The notes: generated by a model not told the origin, from the sequence alone. A stretch of DNA of 64,000 bases from Brachycybe producta (GCA_036925085.1 JAUPFP010000008.1:7006777-7070776); one strand, 5' to 3'; shown: positions 1 to 13,743, numbered from the stretch's first letter. Program-made: numbers and translations.

Positions 1-202
1 GAGAGAGCTGGATGGAGATAGATTGTAGTCACTCTTCTGCATGGGGGTGTAATCGATGCAGGAGAGTGGCGGCCATCTCTCTCTCTTCCGGTTGATGCTG
101 ATATACATCTTCTCCATCGGTATTCCGACTAGAGAAGATGTTGTAGCTGCTGAGAATCGTATAGCTCCTGCCCTATGAAACCTCCGGCCTCTGAAGAGAA
201 GT
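1..202 (-). mobile_element. internal region of an LTR element (left part off window)
   Basis: On the minus strand this stretch directly follows the 3' end of the LTR at 203. One frame stays open for about 65 codons from the LTR to the window edge; the translation is not recognised. A typical TGG-starting primer-binding site is not seen right after the LTR. The sequence TTCTCTTCAG just inside the LTR also resembles a splice acceptor, so a host exon starting near 193 is an alternative. More sequence to the left would decide. Confidence 0.35.
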
Positions 203-575
203 TGTTAACATAAAGACATAGAGACAACGCTACTTCTTGTTACAACACTTTTATTCATTCCTTGTAAGAAGTACAGATACAAGGGTGAATAGTAAAATAC
301 TAACTGGAAATCCTCAGGCCCATGATTTGGAATGTATCGCAAAAACAGGCAAAGGAAAGAACTGAGGAACAAAGAGGAACATGGTCCTTTTATACCTTGG
401 ACCTGTGTACACCTGCGAGGTGTAACCAGGTCCAAGTGACCATGGTCCTTTATGTATCAATCCGCCACTTGGGCATGAGTCAGAAAGGTGAGTCAGAGAG
501 GAGGGAGGGACGGTTGAGAGTTGTTTACCCCCCAGGCTATGGTTTTGGCGGGATCACGATTTACAGGGTGTTACA
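203..575 (-). mobile_element. LTR of an LTR retrotransposon (minus strand)
   Basis: Read on the minus strand, the block begins TGTAACACCC and ends TGTTAACA, giving TG..CA termini with short inverted ends. A TATA box (TATAAAAGG, 386-394) is followed about 135 bp later by AATAAA (250-255), about 45 bp before the LTR end, the usual U3-R-U5 order. The two flanks share no target duplication, which argues for a 5' LTR with its internal region to the left rather than a solo LTR. The family (Gypsy-like or other) is not decided. Confidence 0.5.
396..436. repeat. near-perfect hairpin in the LTR U3
   Basis: Arms 396-414 and 418-436 pair over 19 positions around a GCG loop, with only two mismatches. The outer arm is CTTGGACCTG and the inner arm is TACACCT. 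It sits just upstream of the TATA box on the minus strand, so it may be a binding site or a transcript structure. Confidence 0.7.
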
Positions 576-3500
576 TACTGTATATAAAATAATTGACCGA
601 CCAAAAGTAAATTACAGAACAATATATACCATTCAATAGATATTGTGGTTGTAATATAGAATATTGTGTACCTTGTGAACTCCACTTTTTTTTCTCTATC
701 TTTTTTTCTCTTGAGAGAGAAAGAGAGAGAACCGTTCTCTCATTCTTTATTTTTCTCTTTTTCGATCAATAATGGGTTGATTGTATATTATATATTGTGG
801 CGAGGACAAGAATATGAACGAAAAACCTTCTAAAATTGTTTGAAATTTGAGAGAGAGAGAGAATGGAAAATGGAAGAGATGGTGAGGGAATGGGTAAAGG
901 AGGAGGAGGAAGAGGAGGAGGAGAGACTGTTTAACAAATTTCAAATTTCCTGAAATTTCATGGCTATTTACTTTAGACAAACAAAAAAAAAGAACAATAA
1001 AGTTAGTAGACAGATTCCATTATGTCTTTTGTGTTCAAGAATTTGTAGGATGGACCAGAATGTTTTCTACCTAGAGCCTCGAAAATGTTTTATAAAATAG
1101 AAAAGTAAATGAATCACCTAAAAGTATTTTTAATGTTGGCATTAGAAGAATAAAACTTTATGGCGATTTTACAGTAAATTCTCGATTTTCATAAAAAAAT
1201 GTATTTTTAAGATAAAACATGAAAACATCTTTAAAGTGTTTAATTGGTTCTTCTAGTTTCCAAAACACAATCAATTTCTGATTAGTGTTGCTTCTAAAAT
1301 GTAAAATGACCAGATGTCTATTTTAATGATTCTCATTAATTTGCATATTTTGCAACGGCTGCTTATAAAACGTCTTAAAGTGGTTTGACATTTAACGGAA
1401 ATGTTTTATTGAGACACACAAAACGTGGCCTGGACCCTTTGAGCCCTAAGGCCCATTTTTATCATTACTGTTCGCATGCAATATTAGCATGGATTTTTTT
1501 AGAGGAAATATAAATAAAATAATGGAAACTGAACATATCTGTTGGTTATGCGGAGGAATTTTTTGTTGCATATTCAACTTTTTTTTATTATGAATTTTAC
1601 AATGAGGATGCATTTTAAACCATTAAGATCCCTAATACACTTACTAAATTATTTAGTTTCTCCTCTTGTAAAAGCTTAACTGTGTTCAGTAAAAAGTCTT
1701 GTACAAGATTAAGTCGTTGCTAGGTTAAGCTCATTTAGAAGGAAAAAAAATGTCTTAAGCTACTACTGCTATTACGAAGACCATGAATCCCCCCCCCCCC
1801 AGTAAGTAAAAAAAATAATAATGGTAATATGACATGGAACATCTTGAAAGCTAGAAGATGAGGAGGAGGATTTGATTAATTCAACCTTTAACACTGTTTA
1901 AATGCTTCAAATAACAATAGTCCTCTATTAAACCTATTAAACTGCTGATGATAATGTCCCACTGTGCACTTTGTTTCATGTTGCCATCATTCTGGCAGTT
2001 CATCTTTTTCTCTTTTTTTTTGGGACCGGGGGGGGGGGGGCGGGGGGTTTCTATAGAACATTACTGTTGCATATGGGATTATGGGGTGAATATACATTAT
2101 ATAATATAGGCCTACAGTACCGTGCATACGTCCCCCCCCCCTCTTCCTTCTCAAGTACCTTCCGTGTTACCATATTTTTTCTTATGTTTAAAAGAGATTA
2201 CTTTTTAAGAATGTCTCTAGGCTCAATGCGAACTAACAAGAAATTTATTTTTGCTTTTCTTTGTTGTTTTTGTTGCGCATGTTTATAAAAGAGGCTGTAA
2301 ATTTTTTATACAAAGACTAAACTGAATAAGTCCTACATTTTTCACTGTGAAATATTTTTTTAAATATCTATATAGTGTTGCAATAGTTGCACTTCAAAGT
2401 TTTTGTAACTTAATTAGTAATAATTACAAATTTTCACAACGCACTTGGATCTATTTGTTGCAAGTGGTGATTGGGTATATATTGTTGCCCTACTGTCCCT
2501 ACACTTTACAAACATTGTTCTGTAATGTGAATTCGGTTTAATATTTGTGTTAGAATTGTAATGTGTATTTACTCTTCTAGGGGTACAACTGATGGTACAT
2601 TCGAGAACCACTTATGTTTTTGTTGCATCAATAGAAGCATAATAGTTGGACTGTTTCTAATTATAGCAGAAATCTTGCAGCCATCTATGAGTCAGTTAAG
2701 ATGCATATTATCTAAAATTCATTTTAACTAAGTGTTCAATTAAAATCATCTGCTGCTTCTAGCAATTATTTTGCATATTTTACTGAGTTACTTATCTTAC
2801 AAAAGGAATAACTGGTGTCGATTTCAAACAAACTGACGCCTCTTGAACAATTTTATAGAACATTCCTACTCTGTAGTACTGTAATTCCCAAAGGATGTAT
2901 CGTGAGTTTTGCTAGTGTAGGTGTGTCGCGATTCCTCTAATAAAAAAATACTGTGCATTGAGAAAAAAAAAAGTTTGGAAATCCCTGCTGTATTGTGTTA
3001 TCAAATGCACCCTACTATGTCTCAATATTATAGCAATGAAAATAGGCTACTTTTTCGCGAAAATGCTTGAAAAGCAAAAAAAAAGAGAAATTTCGTTCTC
3101 TAATCTGAAGTAGAAATTAAATTATTCTACATAAACACTTTGTCACTTTCATCTTTATCACTTTTGATCCACCAACTGCAATGAATATTGAGTGAAGCGT
3201 GAATAATCATTTAAAAACCCCTTAAATCTACATTCATGTAGGGGGTCTAGCTAATGTACAGTATGTGTGCAGGCAGCTTTTGTATTGTATTGTATATCAG
3301 TTAGTTTGCAGAAGTATTTGACAACTGGCCAAGCGTTTCAGAAATGATTCTCTACTTACTGTACTGTACTACATTACCATTACTGGTGTATCCTGCCGTC
3401 AAATTGGAAAAGAAGTTATTCTACACAATTGCTAGTCAATGTACATAACCATTTGAACAACATAATTATCTGCATATTAAATAGAATTGTACGAGCGTAT

Positions 3501-6500
3501 ATCAACAAGCCAATTTAGAAAGTGCATGTGTAGGTTGGCTTTTTTTGCTTTGTTTCATTCTGCACAATGCCTGAAATGCTAGTAAATGTGCAGTGTGCCA
3601 AATGTGTGCAAATAGAAATTAATAGTAAATCAGGTAATTACTTGTTTTACTTTTGACTTAGACCATTCAAAATGGTATATATTTAAATTTGAATGCAAAT
3701 AATAAGCATCCTATTTTAAACCTTACATGTAATTGAAATTTCTTAAAAAAATATCCGTATCTTGATTTTTGTCAGTTTTGTCCTCTTAATATTCTGTTAT
3801 AAGCAAAAGCATTTGCTACTTTTTGTGTTCTACATGTTTTTTAATTGATGATTTTAACAAATTGTCTTGATATTTGTGCAGAATAGCTGATTTTTCACTT
3901 TTGCTGGAATATGTTGAAATATCTAGAAAAATGCTGAGAACTTTCTTATTATAGTAATTTTTTAAAAAAAAACCTCATGAGCTTCATTCAAATGTAAACC
4001 TGTTAACGTCATGATAAAAATTACGTCTTTCTTTATGAAGCAATTAAAGTTCATTTCAGTTTCCTTTTTTTTTTCGTTTTGTTTTAGTTGTTGTTGTTTT
4101 GCTTTGATGACTTTGCAAATTGGTAGATCAATAGTGTGTGACGAAACTGAAAGACGAATACATTAACTATATACAGTATATACACAATATACATCGTACA
4201 CAACATTAAACATTTTAGAAATGTTGCATATATCACCGTGCATAGACTACAATGTACCCTATAGTATGTAATACACCAGAGGATTAACCTAATTTTTATT
4301 ACAAAAAAAAATGGAGTCCAAATCTTTTAAAAGAAAAGACGGAACACGACAACATTTTAAGACAAACTCTTTGGATTTTTCTTCTTTTTTTTTGTATTCT
4401 TTGTAATGTTGAAGCAAATAATTAAGAGCCTCAAATTAATGATTCTTTATATATAACGTCATCATCATCATCACCACCACCATCAGCAGCAGCAGCATTG
4501 CCTTTAAAAAAAATCTTCATCAATTAAAGATTTAAGTGCAAACACTGGATAATAAATTATGCAAACAAATCTCTCTTAACACACGTACTTTCTCTTTTTC
4601 GGAAAGACTAGAACGTTTGAAATTTTGAACATGTTTCAGAGAGAAGAAATGTAAAAAAAAATATATATATAAATAGGTGTACATTTTGTATCTTAAACGA
4701 ACAGGTGTCCCACTGTAATTAGAATGCATCAACATTTCTGCAAATGCTTGCAGAAGAGTTGATTTTGTTGACACGGCCGGCATGCAAGTTGACTACTTCG
4801 ACGCAAAATTTGGAGTGCTCTATTTTTAATTTACTGTTTAAAAACTAAAAGGTACACGGAAATTTCCTTTTAGGGTTTATGTTTGTGGATATGTTTTCTG
4901 GTTTTTTTTACTACTCACTACTTTATACTCGATTCTTGTAAAATTTAGCAACTGAAGTCGCACCGCGTGTAGCGTTTATGCGGTTCAGGCTTTGAGCTAG
5001 AGTTGAGAATCAGTCTAAAACGTTTTAACTTGATTAATGGTCACTCCCTAAGGAATTGGAGACAGATATTTGTATTTTATGCAGATCTTTCAAGAGAGAA
5101 ATTATTTTGGAATCTGTTTGCACTAATGTGATGTTTAAATTGAACAAAAAGTTTGTCTTTGTGGTTATTTATATATATTTTTTTTAATCATGGTAGATTT
5201 TCTCTAGATAACACAATTGAAAACTCGTGTTTGTATTTCACACATTAATTCAAGAGCGAGAGAGAATATCATTGATTATTTGCAGACCTGGATGGAGCCT
5301 GAGGGAGAATAAGGTGGGGGAGGGGGAGCATCTGGATTTTGGCTATATATGTAGCAAGATTTATTATGTCCAACCTATTGATAGCCAATCACCAAGCGAG
5401 TCTGTTTTCTACGACATATTGTAGACGTCAATTGAAAACTACCTGTAATTTGTTTGAAACTAATTTTAATTATCACTGAAATGGGCAGTTTTTTAAACAT
5501 TGTTTTAATATTTAAACTTTGGTAGTTAAACTGAGACTCTATGCAACTCTAGTTGGAAAATCAGATTTTAATTTAAAATCGAACTTGTAGTCTACAACTA
5601 ATAAATCTAGATTCTAATTAAGTGAATTAATCAAGACGTAATTTAGTGCATAATAGCAATAAACTAATGATTAAGGTCAAACCGTTTATGCGAATGTTGT
5701 TTAAAATAGCTTTAGATATTTTTAGTAGTTTGTAGCTGTAGTTAAACTGCTACTTTAGTAGTGTAATTATCCCCACCCCATCCTTGAAACTTGTTGCACA
5801 TCTTGAAGTAACGCAGCAGCAATGTAAGGTTGCTCTCTACTGTGCTTCTGAACAATTCCATTACTTCATTTGGAAACTGTTTTTGTCATTATGTCTGCGT
5901 TATGTAGAAATTCATTTGAAAACAACTTCTAATATTGTTTGAAAATTAGATCATGTTTGGCGGATTTGCAGTTACGACGACTTTTAACTGCTAAAAAGTA
6001 TGTACGGGAACAGCTAATGATTAAACAGTATGTTAAGATGCATCATGGGTAATATGCATTATAGTTAATTTATGTAAATATTTTCTTTTTGTTTGGTGAA
6101 ATGCATTACCCAACCCTTTAACCTAAAGTCGTACTATTAAAATAAATGTCGACTTTTCAATTGCAAGGTTGAGAGTTAATTCCAGAGAACTACAGGTAGT
6201 ACACCTGTGAGTACTTTTTTTTTAGTTTATTTAGTCTGTAATTTATGTAAAGTATCCATTGAAAGTATTTCGATTGTGATTGAAACTGTTGTTAGCCTTT
6301 AGGGGTTGGCCAACCATGATATCGAATCCATGTTAACTCTTTTTTATGTGTGTTTGTATTTTGTGGTGTACTTTGTTGAAGAAATAAGAATTGTACTGTT
6401 GCTATTCTTCAATGTTAAGAATCAGCATTAAACCAATATTGGAATAGTGTGTCCATGTTTTATTGAATAACATGGGAGAAGAAGAAGAAGAAAAAGCAAT

Positions 6501-8351
6501 ACATCAAGAAGTGACAACTTGCTTTAAGGCATAAGGAACTTTGATGTGTTTTTAAAAGAAACACATTTTATTGTTCCGTGTTTTTAATGGAAAATTCACT
6601 TTGAAACATGAATTCTGTTTCCTATTACATCTTTCTTTTTAGCATCTTTATTTGAACACATTTAGATTTAAATTAACATAAAAGTAAATAAATGACCAGT
6701 TGAATTTGTTACACGAATTACATAACAAAAAGTGTTTTATCATTGTGAGTGCAATTGAGAAGGACTGATAACAGTGTACGGTCGCAGTACGAATTTCAGA
6801 AGGTGTTTGAAAACGTCAGCAATTTCTGTTTTTATTAAAAGTAGTAAAGCAAAATGATTACAGAACCAACGTCGTAATTTATTATCAAAGTACAGTATTA
6901 TTTGGGTGACACAGTCACCCTATTGTTTAAAATTGATTATTTCAGAAACTATAGAAACTACACATATTTGAAACATGCTTAGTTGTTAGCAATACATCAA
7001 AATGTTGTTTTACAAAATATGAAATAAATTAATACATAATAAAAAGAGTTAATTAATTTAAAAAACTAAAGTTTAATGGTTTTCTTCACAGAAAAATTAC
7101 AATTTCAATTTCAGTTTTTTTTTAATTTCAATATGTTTTTTTTTCAATTCTTAAGTTAAGTTTAACCCAAATTTTAAATGTTTATAATTTCTGAGATGGT
7201 GATTCTAGGCTGTACAAGGTACTATATGGAAGTTAGGAAGTTCTACCGAATTCTAACATTGAAACACGTATTTAAATATTCAAAATGTCTTGAAATTCAG
7301 TTTATGAAACTTCTTTTGTAATTATTTTTAATGACAGAAAAAATTAAATTAAAATTTGTAATGACCAGTAGTTATATTTTTTCATTTTTAAATTTGTATT
7401 TTTCATATTACTGCTATTTTATACAGTATAATAATTATAAAAATAATTTGCGATAGTTAGAATACAATAATTTCTAAATTCTAATTCTATTGCCATTTAT
7501 ACATTTTCTTTAAGTTTCTTTTAGCTGCAAAAAAAATCATACAGGTGTTACCTTTATTATTTTTTCATTTATTCGTATATTTTTAAAATTTTCAATTTAG
7601 TGGAATTTTTATAACAAATTTGGCCGTGTATTGTAGTATGGTTTTTATTATACTTAAATATTATGGGCGTTTTTCCGTTTACGGAAAAAAACGTTAAAGG
7701 ATTATTTAAACGGTAGTCTATAAACTCGTATTATGAATATAACGAAGTTCTCTTCGCTTTTTTCTACTCTATTCTCCGTAGAATTAAATAACATAGAAAT
7801 ATTATAGTGCACTTAGCTGAGAAGAAGAAGAAGAAAAAAAACACAACAACTAATATTGGCCTTCTTTTGAACTGCCCCATAGAGGCTATTTTTATAGAGG
7901 CCTTTCACCATTCATAACAACCATTAAATATAAGGGGGAAATGGAAGAAGGGCTTTCAAAAATTCTAACCCTAATGTTCTTGAATATATATATATGGTCG
8001 ATATAAATTTTATCTGCTTTTTTTCTCTCTGTCTTTCTCTTCTTTTATATGGTTCTTTAAAAAAAGCATATCAAAGCATTCGATGGAGTTTACTCAACTA
8101 ATGGCAGGTTTCCATCATATATTACTATAGCTTCGATTTATTTTTTGTTTAGAGTTTATACCTTAACTCATGTTGTATTTTATATGTGTAGGTAGGTCTC
8201 TGTGTATTTGTTGTGTTATACTAGTTATATACTTGAAGTACTTCTTCTCTTATGTTGCGAACTTGAGATTACAAGTTGAAGTTTCAGTATAAAAAACACA
8301 GAAATTGAGTTGTCTGAATATATGTTACAGCAAATCAAGCACTAAGTTAAA
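576..8351. other. gene-free AT-rich stretch
   Basis: No exon is recognised on either strand. It holds homopolymer runs (C at about 1791, G at about 2030), short trinucleotide runs and one fold-back element (1081-1280). If the RasGRF-type gene continues to the left, this is probably part of its first large intron. Confidence 0.5.
1081..1280. mobile_element. fold-back MITE, ACTAGAAG family, copy 1
   Basis: The left arm (AATAGAAAAGTAAATGAATC region) and the right arm (TTCTTCTAGTTTCCAAAAC) are inverted copies about 150 bp apart. The same arms recur at 21.7, 32.5, 37.6, 50.0 and 51.9 kb. Confidence 0.6.
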
Positions 8352-8500
8352 TAACAGGCATTTAGAAAACGGGATAAACAGACGTTTGCTCCGCCCTTTT
8401 TATGACGAACGACAACTTCTAATTGGTTGGTTATGTAGCCTAACGTCCCTTTTCAACGTCAGACAACCATAACCAACCAATTAGAAATTGTCGTATACAA
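8352..8500. mobile_element. fold-back MITE, ACAGGC family, copy 1 (right end lost)
   Basis: It starts AACAGGCATTTAGAAAACGG, then carries GCTCCGCCCTTTTTATGACG and CTAATTGGTTGGTTATG, and folds back through ACCAACCAATTAGAA. The same sequence in the same order is at 32,749-32,962. The right outer arm is missing here, so this copy is truncated. Confidence 0.8.
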
Positions 8501-8556
8501 TTAGTGGTCAAATTTTAGGGTATCATGAAACTTATGGTTAGTGGGAAATTTAGATC

Positions 8557-8905
8557 CTATAAAATGTATAAACGGAGGAGCGTTTGTCGCCTATGGGATT
8601 GAACATGAGCTAGAAAAATACGAGATTTTAAAATGAAATTAAAAATAGAAAAACTAATTATAAACTTGTACCAACGTATCACTAGATGAGCAATATTGTT
8701 ATGTACATATTGCAATTTGAATTTTGAAAATAACAATTTTCGTTGCAGAAAACAAAACATTTGCCTGAACCATGTATTTTTAAAATAGGAATTTCTCTTT
8801 CTCATTGGTTTCAATGGCTTAGCTGTGGGGCGCCACTAAACGGCGAAAAGTGGAACTATAATTGTCATCTGCTAATATTCAAAATGGCGTCACACATATA
8901 GGCTC
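8557..8905. mobile_element. diverged relative of the TTAA-flanked element
   Basis: It ends TATAGGCTC followed by TTAA (8906-8909), like the right ends of the two 704/705-bp elements. Inside, CCTATGGGATTGAACATGAG resembles CCTATGGGACTTAACATGGA of those elements and is followed by a similar AT-rich stretch. The left end was not found. Confidence 0.5.
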
Positions 8906-10621
8906 TTAACTGGAATGCATTTAGCACAAGTGTACATAAAGTATTAAGGTTGGATGACACATGCCAAAAAAAAAAATTCACCAAAAATTTGTCTAATTTG
9001 AAAAATTTCTTGTGTTTATTTGGCTGAATATAGGCAGAAAAAAAATGTGTGAAATTCTGTCTTTTTTACATATGAAATTACATTTTTAGGCGTTTTTCAG
9101 AAGCATCATTATTCTCTCTCTCTATATATTATATTCATAAATTGAATTTGTTTTTCTAATTATTGTCCTCATATAATTATTTGAATGTAACAATCATTAT
9201 TAATGCGCTTTTCTAATCTTGCAATTTGTTTCTTTACTGGTATCGGGACACATGTATTAGTAATTGTTTGCTCTCAATTTGCTGTTTCACTTGTTAGTTT
9301 GCCTATGCCACCACCACCACCACCACACTCATAATTGCCACTGCTTTATCTCAAGTGACATGTAATAAACTAATAAACTTGGTCTAGGCTAATTTTTTTT
9401 CCTTTTTGCATAAGTCTAAGGTATTCATAATGTAGATCTAATGTAGGCCTACTAACGAGGAATAGGAGTGATAAATGGGGCCAATGCTATTTATTCTCAT
9501 TAATCAGTCACTCAACACAAACTACTCATTGAGATCATATATTTATTAAACGCTGCATATACATGTATCGTTTAATAGCCGCAGTATGAGTTCGTAATGT
9601 GTACAGTATGTCTCAAAAACCAAAAGTCAACCCACATCCAGTATGAAAATATTTATAAAGAGTGATGCTAATTAGAAATATCTTAGATACTAGAAAGTTG
9701 CACATTTGAAACTTGAAGTGGTTGTTAAGAACATTCCATAACAAGTTTGTTATTGATTGAATTTTTTAAAAAAAGATATTTAAGTGCTAAGGTAAATACA
9801 TTTTTAAATGTCTGTTTTAAAATTCATTAACTTTTTTAAATTTTTTTTTACCAATTTGTTGCATTTTTGATACAATCTACATTCCAATATCTCGTTACTA
9901 ATTTATTAGTTTCAGCTGTTTAATTGTTTTTAGCGCCGCGGATGTATGGGCGGCATGCATCGCTATAGCTTATTATTGTCGCTTAGAAAAATCATTTAAA
10001 AAAAATATTTTAACGTTTTTTACAATAAAAATATATGCCATTATTAAGAAGAAGAAAATTAACCTACTTCCATAATTTGTTGCATCCCATTTGAACGCTC
10101 AGAAAAGAAGAAAATGCCACGATTGCACCCACAACTGTACAACTCTGGTTTCTTTTTTTTTCTGTTATGTTGGTATAGCAACGAATAGATAATGACTTAC
10201 GGAAAAATGAAGAAACAATTGGTCTCTCCTTTTCGGAACATTAAAATGGGGTACACGACATTCATTATTAACTAATTTTGAAGCCTAATTTTATGAACCA
10301 TACTTTAAGAATCATGGGTCACTTGATATTACTGTTAAGTTGCTTGAGTGACAAATCATATAATTATAATTATACAGTATCTCAGAGAACCAACCTTTTT
10401 TTTGTAGATTATCGAAGTATTTTTTTCGATAAAGTCCTCACCATATTTGTATTGAAATTGTACACAGATCAAGAAGTAGTCTGAAGGATGTTATTTTAAG
10501 TTGACACAAGAAAAGTGTGCACACGGGTTTACTTAACGATTAATGATTATTTAAACATATTTAACCATTAGTGGGATAATGGAAGATGTAAGCTACTTAA
10601 TAAGATTGTTTCTTTATATAT

Positions 10622-10623
<2 letters not shown>

Positions 10624-10695
<72 letters not shown>
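10624..10695. repeat. (AT)n microsatellite, about 36 units
   Basis: Uninterrupted alternating AT for about 70 bp. Confidence 0.99.
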
Positions 10696-10697
<2 letters not shown>

Positions 10698-11353
10698 TTC
10701 TTTTTATTCATGAGAAGTGAGGAGAAGGGGGAGGAGGAGGAGGGTCTTTTGTAATTGGTAACTAATGGATTGGCTGAAACCTCCTTCATCTCAGTATACG
10801 CACACAAAGAATAGCACTGGTGGTGCGGTCACTCTTTTTTGTGTTCAGATAAGCTGTGGCCTAAGGGTTATGTAAGCATTCTTTTGTGCTTCTATTTTTC
10901 CAAGCAATGAGTCAAATTTCAGATACAAACACTTATATATATATACATATTACAAAGAGAAAACTTAGACATTTTACAAAATAAAGCAGAAAAACGTTTC
11001 CTCTACATTTCTGCTTTCAAGGGTTCTTACACATTACAATAGAATCGTGGATATTTTTGGGATTATGGGAAAAGGAAAGAAAGAATGCGATGAGGAGCCA
11101 TAACGAATGATGGGTCTGAAGGACGCCTTCTTATTGGCTGATAAAATGTTATTACGAATGGAAGATTATAAAAGTTTAATGAATTTCAGTTTTTTTCTGC
11201 CTTTCTTTCTGCCAAACAATTAAAATATAATTTGAATTAGACAAATTCTAGTTTAAGTGCCATTTTGAGTTCTTTTTTTTTCTCTCTCTTCAGTATCTGG
11301 GTTTTAAACTATGTGTAGACTAACTGAAGCAATAAGCTAATCTAGATAATTAT

Positions 11354-11638
11354 AGCTGTGTTCGGTGACTTAAGTCTGTTTTCCATGATTCTAATAAAAC
11401 AAGTATGGGGATTATGTTTCCTAAGTGCTGTTGATTTTGCCATTTTCTGCTCATATAATTAGAAACCCCCAAATAAAATGAGACCATGATGCAAACATAA
11501 AATATATATAGACCTAGGTAGAGCTGGGCCAGACACTTTTTTTCTTTAGATTCCTACTGTACATGTTATTTCCGGAAACTACTTTTTTCTGTTTTCATCA
11601 CAGAAAGTAACTTTTTCTTTAGAATTCCGAACACAGCC
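11354..11638. mobile_element. MITE, GGCTGTGTTCGG family, copy 1
   Basis: It begins AGCTGTGTTCGG and ends CCGAACACAGCC, an inverted pair. ATTAT lies directly outside both ends (11349-11353 and 11639-11643) and may be the target duplication. No coding frame inside. Related pairs are at 30.2-30.8 and 58.6-59.3 kb. Confidence 0.7.
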
Positions 11639-12578
11639 ATTATTAAACTTTTATTTAGATTTTTCTTGTTGTTTTTTTTTTGGCATTTTGCACAGTGCCT
11701 GTTAGAATAAAAATTGCGCATATTTAGATCTAATACCGAATTGATGGTGTTTCATATTGTCTAGAAATTGTGCGGAATAACTTCGGTTTTTTTCTTTCTT
11801 TTCTTTCCACTTTGATGGTAACTCATACAGGATATAGTAGAATGAATAAAAAGGCTACAAGATTGTAACGTATACACAAAAGACACGCTCCATTTATCTC
11901 TCTTTCTTGTCTTTGGTTGGATATTCCCTTTACACTTTTCTTGTTTTCTTTTTCTTTGCCACTTCCAAAGTTGACAGGACTCTCTCTATATATATATATT
12001 AATGTACACTCTTTCTCATTGTCTTTCTCACATATTGTTATATACAGATCTATATCTATATTATAAACATATACAAAAAAAATAAAGACATAACATTTTT
12101 GTATGTGTCTATCTCTGTATAACAACGAACAGGAGTAGAAGGGTTAAACGCACACAAAGTTGAATTGGCAAATGCATTTTTACTCTGTGTTTTCAAAGAT
12201 ACTATATTATGATTGACTTAGCGTCAAAACCATTCTTCAAACGAATTCAATGGATTCACTAGACAAGAATATAATATAAAACCTACGAATGTGTGTACAT
12301 GTAGTTTCTTTTATTTTTCCCTTGCCTGTAATATTCTTTGAAAATTTACAATTTTCAAAAAAGAAAAAAATACAACATTGTGTTTTGTTTATTTTTTTCA
12401 ATTTTCTTTAGTGGTTTTGTTGTAGATTTCATTTACCGGGTGATATTTTTTAAATTAATGTAACATTTTTTTTATTTAGGTGTGTGTCTGTGTGTTCGGC
12501 CCCTTTTTTGTTCCAGCTTCTTCCTTATAGCTTTCAAGATGAAATTGAAACTGTAGTATAAACTATAATAGCATATAC

Positions 12579-12868
12579 GGCGGCCCCAAGGGAGTTGTAG
12601 TGTGTTACAACCGCAGCACCTATTGTTCAGTTTGCAACAGGTATTGAACTATGTCTATACATAATAAAAAAATAAAAAGAAAATTTCCAATTATGAATTT
12701 ATTTATTAATATATGACTAGTCCTTATTTTTTTAGAGTTCAGTTGAGAACGAATAAATATTATGCCTATAAAAACCATATTCAAATGTAAAAAAATTGAA
12801 CTTTTGGAATGTGGTTAGATACCATTACCTACATTTTGCAACAGGTAACAACAAAGGCTGGGGCCGCT
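12579..12868. mobile_element. candidate MITE with GCGGCCCCA ends
   Basis: GGCGGCCCCAAGG on the left is matched by CTGGGGCCGC on the right, GC-rich ends around an AT-rich core. GCAACAGGTA recurs inside. No target duplication could be fixed. Confidence 0.45.
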
Positions 12869-13610
12869 TATGTAGAACAATCTTATTAAGACCTTTTTTT
12901 TTCAAAATGACCTAATATTGGACGTTTCTGACTATGTGAAAAAAACAATCTTCTAGTTTGTAAAACACTTTCAGTTTCTTTTAAAAGTTGCTCTTGTAAA
13001 GCGGTGACTAAAAGCTTTTTTGAGCAGACCAGCAGCCACTTGGGCAATATGCTGAAGCTAGCAATTAAGCATCGAAGCTAGCTGAAACAGAACTATACTG
13101 TCAGCTAAAGCTTGCTTTTTGCCAACTTATAAGTAAACTGAAGATGAAAATTGGAGGTTATTTAGTAAGTACTTTCATCTTGAGCTCACTATAGTAAATC
13201 TTCCCTATTAGTTCAAGAAATGACTAAGAGTTGTTTAGCACTAACTTTGACTAAGCAACCATTAAGAATATGACTATAAAAACCTTTGTTTTTATGAGGG
13301 TTGAATTCTGTCACCTAATTTATTTCATTGTGTAAATGTAAAACAAAAGATTAAAATGCGACTCTAGACACAGAAAAAATAAAAAATTACCCTCATATGT
13401 TGTCTTAGGGTCTACTGAGACTAATATTGCATTTAAACTTGTTTTCACTAATGAAATTTGGTGACAAAGGACCTAAACCAAATAAGAAGCTGCAATTTTA
13501 TTAGTCCTTCATTGTTGACAATTTTTTTAAAAAAGATTTTCTAGTTTTCATTTGCAAAAATTTGAACATATGGCCCTAAACTTAAAAAAGACATACACTT
13601 GCGTTAGCCT

Positions 13611-13743
13611 CTTCAACTTGAACACTCTGAGCAGGGTTCCAATTTAGAAAAAAAAAACTGTTTAGGAGTAGACCTCCTCCTCAATAAAGAATGTTTTTCA
13701 TTTTGGAACTCTACTCAAAAGAGTTTAAAGTTAAATTTCAAGT
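13611..13743. mobile_element. fold-back element, CAACTTGAAC family, copy 1
   Basis: The left arm CTTCAACTTGAACACTCTG and following GGGTTCCAATTTAG mirror the right arm (GGAACTCTACTC to TTTCAAG). Sister copies are at 27.8, 33.0 and 60.6 kb. Confidence 0.55.

Larger units (their letters stand above)
8910..13610. other. gene-free AT-rich stretch
   Basis: No exon recognised. Contents seen: a short CCA run (9307-9326), the long TA microsatellite at 10,624, inverted-repeat elements at 11,355 and 12,579, and a lone arm of the ACTAGAAG family at 12,945-12,995. Confidence 0.5.

Noticed and set aside
4532..4783. Minus-strand frame beginning MPAVSTKSTLLQAFAEML
   Set aside because: The first 25 codons look protein-like but do not match the missing RasGRF segment, and no convincing splice sites surround them.
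10568..10807. Frame with long Tyr-Ile repeat
   Set aside because: It is a translated TA microsatellite; the same applies to 53,876-54,073, 25,654-26,052 and the Ser-Leu frames over GA/CT repeats.
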